DNA of 6,351 bases from Planctomycetaceae bacterium. Lineage in GTDB: Bacteria; Planctomycetota; Planctomycetia; Pirellulales; UBA1268. Positions 1 to 4,420 of this stretch are shown here, piece by piece. Both the position numbers and the translations under genes were made by a program. Location of the stretch: assembly GCA_030616935.1 (NCBI GenBank), contig JAUWWJ010000096.1, positions 1 through 6,351 on the forward strand, written 5' to 3'. Positions within the stretch are counted from its first letter, which is position 1. Every line of letters begins with the position of its first letter. The notes beneath the pieces are model-generated. The model saw only the letters and a list, made by a program, of their open reading frames with translations, was not told where the DNA came from and did not search any database.

Positions 1-2293
1 GCAGGACCATTTCATCACCAGGATTTTTTTCTTCGGTAGTTATGGGAAGTAATTCAAACGGTAGGTACCACAACAATCCGTCCGGAACGATTATAAGTTC
101 ATCGAATTCTTGATGACTTTGCAGTGAAACTGCTGAATCTTCAAATAGCAAAGTGGTCAGTGACTCAGAATGAGCCTGCCACTCCTCGTTATCTAAACTA
201 GCAGTTTCAACAGGCCGAAGAGGGTGGTAGAGACTAAGTGACCGCGCCATCGCAATAATCGTTTTACGAACGTCGTCAGGCCGCTTCACTCTCCAAGAGG
301 CAGCTTGTTTTGGTGCCTCCAGACTTGCAAACAACCCCATGTTTGTCCACGTAAACGTGAGCAGACGTTGTTTACCGACGAGTCGTTTACGGATTTCTGT
401 AGTTTCTAAAAGTGGTGGAAATTGAAGTGGGACAACATTTCTTCCCGCAGCAATGAAATTGATCTGATTCTCTAGTGTCTGGCTTCTTGCGACGAAATCA
501 CTCCATGCCTCTGGGGGGGCAGGGAATGGGGTGTCACGAGGCATGAGTCTGGATTCCCACAACGACTTTCGTAGTGACAAACGCACGGCATTTGTTTCAC
601 TCAGGTTCGTTGCCACGTCTGGGTAGCGAGCCAATATGTTTTTTCGAAATGTCGTTAGCTCATCACTATTTCCGGTTGTAGTAGTAAGTATTTTAAGGAG
701 ATTATCCCGACGGCCGCCTAGTGCCTGATTAGTGAGCCAGCTGTTTCGTCGTTGATGTTCAATCGCATCGAGCCAGGCTTCATCACCACGACTATTTGTG
801 AGAAAGATCTTTTGTGCTACCGCAAGCCACGCCGCAAAAGCAGACGTTCGATCCGTTGAAATTACAGCAATGGCATCCAGTGGATCTGTCTGGATGGCAA
901 GCGGCAGAGGGTCAGCAAGCAAAACTTCAAAAAGGTTACTTGCCTCCCGGTCAGAGTACGTTGATTCCCCACGAACGATCGCGTCAGTAAAAAGCTGGGT
1001 TTGAAACAGCCTTGCCGAGCATCCCCGAGCAAGAGTCAAGGCCTTTGCATATTCGGCATCTCCTCGACCATTGTTGCCCCCAGCGTATGCAATTAACGCG
1101 GCTGTATATCTCGAGTACGCCCCGCATCGCCCCAAGGCAAGTTCGCTGTTTGAGATACGTTGATTCAGTTTGAGCACAAATCGAGCAGCTTCTTGGATAT
1201 TACCTTGCTCAGCACGTACTGCCGCAGTGGTCGAAAGGAGTCTGAGAGAGAGACTCGGGAGTTGTTTTTCTGACCAGTTAATGGCTGGTATGACTGACTT
1301 GGGCAGTTTGTTGTCAAATGCAAGATGAGCATGTGTGGCCCAACGAAAAGCTTCTTCTAGTGCACGAGCATCTCCTTGGGCAGCGGCCGCAAATGTAGCC
1401 TGTTCGAGTGTTTTTCTGGCTGTGTCATACTCACCTGCATCAAGTGCAATTCTCCCGCCAACGAGAAGCGCCCATGGTGTCAGCGGGTGATCAAACTGAG
1501 CTTCGAGGAGTAAGCCACGATTCAATAAGGGTAAGGCTTGTTCGTTTCTTGCTTGCGACCAGTAAACAATACCCAGGCAGACATCAATCCACTGTTGAGA
1601 AAAGTGATTTTGAGGAGCTTGTCTCTGCTGTAGCCAGGCAGAGACAGATTCTAAAGCTTGGCCATCCCGAGCCATTGGCCCAAGAAGATCAGCCCTACGA
1701 TAGAGACTAATGGCAAGTGAACGCATGATTTCATGAGCACGCAGAGGGTAGTCGATGGGTGCTGCTAGTACGCCGCCACCTTGCAAGACACTTTGTGGAT
1801 CAGATGTACCTAGTCGGATCGGCATGCGATCTGGAAGGTCACAAAGTTTTATCGCACGAGGTGATTGTCCCCATAGCTGCTGAGGACGACTGTTTCGAAG
1901 GTGAAGTGGTTGGCTTGGAAAGCGAATGTCCTGTAACCAGTTCCCATGAGAGGACACATTGATAATTGCTTCGTTATAGAAACCAACAGCCTCACGGTAA
2001 CGACCAGTTTCAAATAAACATTCACCTACAATCGCAGCAGCAGCAGTCGAATCAATCCATCTTTCTGCTCCGAATTTCAGGCATCCTTTGTATTCTCTTT
2101 CTGCAAATTCGAGTGCATCAGTAAAGTTTCCAGATGCGAGGGCCTTCTGTGCTAAGTCATATGCCTGACTTGGAACGGTTCGCCCTCCTGGCCCGAGGGA
2201 AGGAATGCTCTGGCTCAAGCAGGTGCTTACTAAGGATCCGTACACACCGAGCCCTACCAGAGCTATGAACACGACATGAAAAAAACGGGTCAC
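1..2293 (-). CDS. Exported TPR protein with C-terminal CHAT peptidase-like domain (partial, 3' end off window)
   Basis: A single frame stays open for 764 codons from a GTG at 2293 and leaves the left edge, so the C-terminus is missing. An in-frame TAA lies two codons upstream of the GTG, which fixes this as the earliest start; no clear ribosome binding site is visible. Residues about 1-28 form a signal peptide (TRFF, then a hydrophobic core VVFIALVGLGVYG, with Cys25 in a poor lipobox, VSTC). TPR-like helical pairs are seen at about 44-77 (ASGNFTDALEFAE) and 83-116 (ETGRYREAVGFYNEAI), with weaker ones near 235-310 and 350-380. Residues 512-528 carry EHQRRNSWLTNQALGGR. Residues 644-668 (LLTFTW onward) and 734-750 (IIVPDGLLWYLPFELLP) match the opening strands of CHAT domains, which are caspase-like cysteine peptidases. 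The catalytic His and Cys lie beyond the edge, so activity cannot be judged. The signal peptide suggests a periplasmic or envelope location. Other CHAT proteins with TPRs act in proteolytic signalling or defence; the role here is unknown. Confidence 0.88.
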   Translation of the reverse strand, partial: MTRFFHVVFIALVGLGVYGSLVSTCLSQSIPSLGPGGRTVPSQAYDLAQKALASGNFTDALEFAEREYKGCLKFGAERWIDSTAAAAIVGECLFETGRYREAVGFYNEAIINVSSHGNWLQDIRFPSQPLHLRNSRPQQLWGQSPRAIKLCDLPDRMPIRLGTSDPQSVLQGGGVLAAPIDYPLRAHEIMRSLAISLYRRADLLGPMARDGQALESVSAWLQQRQAPQNHFSQQWIDVCLGIVYWSQARNEQALPLLNRGLLLEAQFDHPLTPWALLVGGRIALDAGEYDTARKTLEQATFAAAAQGDARALEEAFRWATHAHLAFDNKLPKSVIPAINWSEKQLPSLSLRLLSTTAAVRAEQGNIQEAARFVLKLNQRISNSELALGRCGAYSRYTAALIAYAGGNNGRGDAEYAKALTLARGCSARLFQTQLFTDAIVRGESTYSDREASNLFEVLLADPLPLAIQTDPLDAIAVISTDRTSAFAAWLAVAQKIFLTNSRGDEAWLDAIEHQRRNSWLTNQALGGRRDNLLKILTTTTGNSDELTTFRKNILARYPDVATNLSETNAVRLSLRKSLWESRLMPRDTPFPAPPEAWSDFVARSQTLENQINFIAAGRNVVPLQFPPLLETTEIRKRLVGKQRLLTFTWTNMGLFASLEAPKQAASWRVKRPDDVRKTIIAMARSLSLYHPLRPVETASLDNEEWQAHSESLTTLLFEDSAVSLQSHQEFDELIIVPDGLLWYLPFELLPITTEEKNPGDEMVL

Positions 2294-2481
2294 GGATTAC
2301 GTTTCTGCAAAAGATTATGAATACAAGGTGCCGCTCAACGGGGAAAAGATGTGAGAGCATTCCCATTCAAAATAATGGTTGAGTGTGAAGGGTGGCAAAA
2401 CTGATCTGCTGCAAATACAAGAAGCAGAGTGTTCAAGAAAGGCATCAGCCATGTGACACTCGGGCAAATAGGTAGATTTGG

Positions 2482-2506
2482 CAGCATGAATCGAACGATT
2501 CTGCTG
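2482..2506. repeat. Bulged inverted repeat, operator- or hairpin-like
   Basis: The arms CAGCA-t-GAATCG (2482-2493) and CGATTC-TGCTG (2496-2506) pair over 11 bp with one unpaired T and only AA between them. No T run follows on either strand, so it is unlikely to be a terminator. Its position about 75 bp before the lipoprotein start would suit a dimeric regulator's operator or an mRNA leader hairpin. The ATG of the 30-codon leader frame lies within the left arm. Confidence 0.4.
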
Positions 2507-2566
2507 AAAATTGGAATTACCAAAAGTTTACCGGTTGCAGCGGTCGATACTGAACTCAACAGGATC

Positions 2567-2571
2567 GGAGG
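2567..2571 (+). promoter_or_regulatory. Ribosome binding site of the lipoprotein gene
   Basis: GGAGG lies 9 bases before the ATG at 2581. It favours that start over the internal ATG at 2620, which has no comparable site, even though the 2620 start would give a more conventional short signal-peptide n-region. Confidence 0.65.
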
Positions 2572-2580
2572 TCACTGACC

Positions 2581-2850
2581 ATGTACCGTTATTCTCAGAA
2601 ATTAGTTGAACGAGCCGTCATGCAACGCCTTTTTTTACTCTTTGCGGTCATTCTTGGTGGGGCGTCTTTAGTCGGGTGCCAGGTCGATGTCAGTGGCCAA
2701 ACTCTACCAAGTGCCTACTACTTGCAGGATGACATCCAATACTTCCCTGCTGGGCCAGAATTTAAGTTGTCGAAAGAGGCAGCGGCCCTCAAAGCTTACA
2801 AAGACCAGAATGGCGGCGATGCGCCGACAAATTGTGACACATGTCGGTAA
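2581..2850 (+). CDS. Small lipoprotein, planctomycete type, function unknown
   Basis: This encodes 89 residues from the ATG at 2581. An internal ATG at 2620 would give 76 residues. Residues 14-33 are a lipoprotein signal: MQRLFLLFAVILGGAS, then the lipobox L30-V31-G32-C33, so a mature protein of about 57 residues starts at the lipidated Cys33. The mature part opens QVDVSGQTLPSAYYLQDD, continues with YFPAGPEFKLSKEAAALKAYK, and ends NCDTCR, giving a Cys85-x-x-Cys88 pair that could bind metal or form a disulfide. From memory, short planctomycete lipoproteins share the 'GQTLPS.YYL.DD..YF..GPEFKLS.EAAA' pattern; I cannot verify this here and know of no assigned function. It probably sits in the cell envelope. 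It is transcribed away from the TPR-CHAT gene and 339 bp before the MraZ gene, so it is likely monocistronic. Confidence 0.8.
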   Translation: MYRYSQKLVERAVMQRLFLLFAVILGGASLVGCQVDVSGQTLPSAYYLQDDIQYFPAGPEFKLSKEAAALKAYKDQNGGDAPTNCDTCR

Positions 2851-2879
2851 AAAATTCCGTTTTGTCGGCTGTTTCTAGA

Positions 2880-2900
2880 GCATCGGTTTTCTCCCGGTGC
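2880..2900 (+). terminator. Possible terminator hairpin after the lipoprotein gene
   Basis: GCATCGG (2880-2886) pairs with CCGGTGC (2894-2900), including one G-T pair, around a 7-base loop TTTTCTC. It begins 29 bases after the stop codon. No T run follows the stem, so intrinsic termination is doubtful; it may instead be a 3'-end stabilising hairpin. Confidence 0.3.
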
Positions 2901-3049
2901 GAGGGGCATGGCTAGCCCTGAATCAGATTGTTGAAACGCTCTACAAGACCTGTTTGCCAACCGAACTGCACCGCGTTTGCAACGTTTTTCGGACAACCTT
3001 GACGCTGGTTGAAAACAAGTGCTTGCATGTTTCGGAACTTTTTGTATTA

Positions 3050-3103
3050 TTTTGTGGGTATTAGGCCCATTTAAATAAATTTTTGATAAGTTTTTGTGGG
3101 TAT
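3050..3103. promoter_or_regulatory. Direct repeat TTTTGTGGGTAT x2, candidate MraZ operator
   Basis: The 12-base sequence TTTTGTGGGTAT occurs exactly at 3050-3061 and 3092-3103, 42 bp apart, which is about four helical turns and places both copies on the same DNA face. The copies are followed by TAGGCC and ATAGCC. Known MraZ proteins repress their own operon by binding short direct repeats with a TGGG or GTGGG core near the promoter. The GTGGG cores 87-140 bp before the MraZ start fit that role by inference, although the spacing is much wider than the roughly 10-bp spacing of known MraZ boxes. Confidence 0.45.
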
Positions 3104-3189
3104 ATAGCCAGAATCTGTGAGGCTTGTGGTGTTTCAATTTCTCACCAGGGCAGAAACTCTCCAGTTTGTTCGAACCATGCGATGGCGAT

Positions 3190-3675
3190 ATGACGACGGA
3201 ATCCGATTTATTGCTGGGCGAATTTTCGCGAACGCTCGACGAGCGTTACCGCATTGGGTTGCCGTCAGAATTGGTCGAGCCATTGGTCTCCCAAGGACAG
3301 GAAATGGTGCTTGCAAAGGAGAGGGCAGGTTGCTTGTCGCTCTGGAATGCGGTGGTTTGGAAGCCGCGGATCGACGCCGCAGTCGATGTTCTTCGAAGCA
3401 AGTTGGCTGCGGGAGTATTGGCTCAGCGGGTCGATCAGGTCCAAGGCGTTGGCCGTTTGCTGTCGACACGGCATCGGACGATTTCACTTGCTGGCCGGGG
3501 GCGCTTGGTTGTTCCCGATGGGTTCAGAGAGTTTCTCGGTGTTGACCCAGGAGGTGATCTGCTTGTCGTTGGAGCTGCGGTGTGTATCGAGCTTTGGAAT
3601 CCTAACTCGTGGAGCGATTTTATTACGACTGAAATGCCGGACTTCCGTCGGCAAATTGATGAACTTACGGTGTGA
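3190..3675 (+). CDS. mraZ: MraZ-family transcriptional regulator (divergent, planctomycete type)
   Basis: This is a 161-residue protein with the two-fold SpoVT-AbrB architecture of MraZ, a DNA-binding regulator of the division and cell-wall (dcw) gene cluster. The first half has LLGEFSRTLDERYRIGLPSEL (residues 7 onward), matching the family's start 'F.GEy..tLD.KGR..iP', then GCLSLWN at 47-53. The second half has RHRTISLAGRGRLVVP at 94-109, GFREFLGV at 111-118 and CIELWNPNSW at 132-141. The conserved DxxxR is intact in half one (Asp17-Arg21). In half two the Asp is replaced by Ala101, with Arg105 kept. Usual MraZ length is about 145-150; the extra residues lie mostly between the halves (58-90). 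I chose the ATG at 3190 because similarity begins immediately after it; the frame also allows a TTG at 3124. No Shine-Dalgarno is visible. rsmH and ftsI, the usual neighbours, are absent downstream within the window. Confidence 0.85.
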   Translation: MTTESDLLLGEFSRTLDERYRIGLPSELVEPLVSQGQEMVLAKERAGCLSLWNAVVWKPRIDAAVDVLRSKLAAGVLAQRVDQVQGVGRLLSTRHRTISLAGRGRLVVPDGFREFLGVDPGGDLLVVGAAVCIELWNPNSWSDFITTEMPDFRRQIDELTV

Positions 3676-3699
3676 CACAAGGAAAAGATGATTGATACT

Positions 3700-3829
3700 G
3701 GCCATGCCCGGACGAGAGGGGCGGGTTGACCTGTTTTGGAAAGATTCCATACAGGCACATAACACAGCCACGGAACGGGCCACTACAGCACGGATGCTGC
3801 CACTGGACCTCCTCCGGGCATGGCCTTTT
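3700..3829 (+). ncRNA. Candidate structured RNA of about 130 nt with long closing stem
   Basis: GGCCATGCCCGGA (3700-3712) is perfectly complementary to TCCGGGCATGGCC (3813-3825), a 13-bp helix closing about 100 bases, and TTTT follows at 3826-3829. After a small internal loop, GAGG (3716-3719) can pair with CCTC (3808-3811). Inside lie two independent hairpins. One is CCTGT/ACAGG with an inner TGGAA-AGA-TTCCA (3730-3755); the other is CAGCA-CGGA-TGCTG (3786-3799). The motif GCCAC occurs three times (3767, 3779, 3799), mostly in segments left unpaired. The T run indicates the plus strand. I could not match it to SRP RNA (no GGAAGGAAGCAGCC-type core), tmRNA or RNase P. It starts 24 bases after the mraZ stop, so it may be a 3'-UTR element, the mraZ terminator or an independent small RNA. 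A non-autonomous mobile element with 13-bp terminal repeats is the main alternative, but I see no target duplication. Confidence 0.55.
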
Positions 3830-3941
3830 CAAAAGTAATGCGAATGGCTGTTTTCCGGTGTCCATTTGGTTTGAGATTGTCGTATCTCATTCTCTGTGCT
3901 GCAGTTCACGTACCGTTACAACGACGCTTAGGAAATTACAT

Positions 3942-3963
3942 CACTCTTACCATGTGAAGAGTG
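3942..3963. repeat. Inverted repeat CACTCTT/AAGAGTG
   Basis: CACTCTT (3942-3948) and AAGAGTG (3957-3963) form a perfect 7-bp inverted repeat around ACCATGTG. There is no T run, so it is not an intrinsic terminator. It lies between the two CGTTRCAACG sites (3914-3923 and 3968-3977); the second of these, CGTTGCAACG, is itself a perfect palindrome. Together they may form a regulatory cluster, or may be chance. Confidence 0.3.
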
Positions 3964-4260
3964 GCGCCGTTGCAACGTATGAATAAGCAACTCCTGTCCT
4001 TTCTTCTTACGGAACGGCCTGCCTGCGAGTTCGTTTGCGGTGTTTCCGCCGCCAAAAAACACCACTTCCTGACTAATTGTTATTACCACTTCATGTTGAT
4101 GTTCGTGAGAGCCATTTGTTCATCGTTCATGGGCATTTCATGAAAAATCCAAAATGTCCCAGTGGAGTTTGCAGTCCCCTTTTTGGCCACTTTTGCTGGT
4201 AGTGTTTTTTTCCCTTAAACAAGCGAACGAATGTGTTTCAGGTGCCGTACTGATCAGGTG

Positions 4261-4278
4261 CTGACACACCAGTGTCAG
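4261..4278. repeat. Perfect inverted repeat CTGACAC-ACCA-GTGTCAG
   Basis: A perfect 7-bp stem has a 4-base loop and ends 142 bases before the CBM2 protein start. No T run follows, so an operator or leader hairpin is more likely than a terminator. It overlaps by one base the second of two TCAGGTGC copies spaced 16 bp apart (4238 and 4254), and GGTGTCAG recurs near 4350. The cluster could be a regulator-binding region for the downstream gene. Confidence 0.4.
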
Positions 4279-4404
4279 GTTAAATCTTGAAATCGTTGCC
4301 TTTGTTTGCGGAAGTTATAAGTAGGCAGGGCGCGAAGGGTCGGTGGCAGGTGTCAGAAAAAGCAGGTTTGGTGACTGCAACTCTCTAACAAATGTCACCG
4401 CAGC

Positions 4405-4411
4405 AGAAAGG
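4405..4411 (+). promoter_or_regulatory. Ribosome binding site of the CBM2 protein gene
   Basis: The purine-rich AGAAAGG lies 9 bases before the ATG at 4421. It is a modest Shine-Dalgarno match that supports this as the translation start. Confidence 0.45.
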
Positions 4412-4420
4412 CAGGTCATC

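Larger units (their letters stand above)
2294..2580. promoter_or_regulatory. Divergent intergenic region between the CHAT gene and the lipoprotein gene
   Basis: This spacer must hold the promoters of both divergent genes, although I cannot pick out convincing -35/-10 pairs. It also holds a 30-codon reading frame (2486-2578) that ends 2 bases before the lipoprotein start and overlaps its ribosome binding site. That frame could be a leader peptide or a chance ORF. A bulged inverted repeat (2482-2506) is listed separately. Longer minus-strand frames across this spacer look like noise. Confidence 0.5.
2851..3189. other. Intergenic region, AT-rich towards the mraZ side
   Basis: There is no convincing gene here. 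A frame upstream of 3190 extends the MraZ reading frame to a TTG at 3124, but those 22 codons do not resemble MraZ. A GC-rich hairpin follows the lipoprotein gene, and the region from about 3030 to 3110 is AT-rich, as expected of a promoter. It contains the TTTTGTGGGTAT direct repeat described separately. Confidence 0.5.
3676..4420. other. Long gene-free region between mraZ and the CBM2 protein gene
   Basis: No open frame in these 745 bases looks like a protein: the longest frames are 60-100 codons, have no recognisable domains and overlap one another. The first part holds the structured-RNA candidate at 3700-3829. The rest contains several inverted repeats (3942-3963, 4039-4063, 4136-4145, 4261-4278), a pair of related CGTTRCAACG sites (3914-3923 and 3968-3977), and a TCAGGTGC pair (4238-4245 and 4254-4261). 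The promoter of the downstream gene should lie near 4280-4330, where TTATAA (4315-4320) is visible without a well-spaced -35. Confidence 0.5.

Noticed and set aside
798..1962. Short plus-strand frames of 67-100 codons (798-1004, 1408-1710, 1759-1962)
   Set aside because: They lie antisense to the coherent 764-codon TPR-CHAT frame, have no recognisable domain and have no good start context.
2157..2559. Minus-strand frames 2157-2366 and 2335-2559 around the CHAT start
   Set aside because: The first overlaps the CHAT coding sequence in another frame, and the second fills the divergent promoter region; neither resembles a protein family.
2796..3137. 113-codon minus-strand frame between the lipoprotein and mraZ
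   Set aside because: It covers the AT-rich promoter and the direct repeats, has low-complexity composition and no motifs, and overlaps the end of the lipoprotein gene.
3155..3185. GGTTCGAAC on the minus strand, like a tRNA T-loop
   Set aside because: The flanking bases do not form a T stem, and no acceptor or anticodon arm can be placed around it.
3799..3810. GCCACTGG resembling part of a cobalamin riboswitch core
   Set aside because: The rest of the conserved cobalamin core and the 3' B12-box are missing, and the downstream gene is not related to B12.
3700..3829. SRP RNA, tmRNA or RNase P RNA as identity of the structured element
   Set aside because: The conserved cores of these RNAs are absent, and the element is short for tmRNA or RNase P.
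3117..3865. Several alternative-frame and antisense ORFs over mraZ and the RNA candidate
   Set aside because: They are shadows of the MraZ frame, which alone shows family motifs; the ones past 3676 cover the structured-RNA candidate.
3961..4143. 60-codon plus-strand frame in the long gap
   Set aside because: There is no ribosome binding site, no recognisable domain, and it sits among inverted repeats.
4188..4211. CACT/AGTG stem followed by seven T bases as a terminator
   Set aside because: The stem is only 4 bp with a 9-base loop, too weak to call, and it lies over 500 bp from the end of mraZ.
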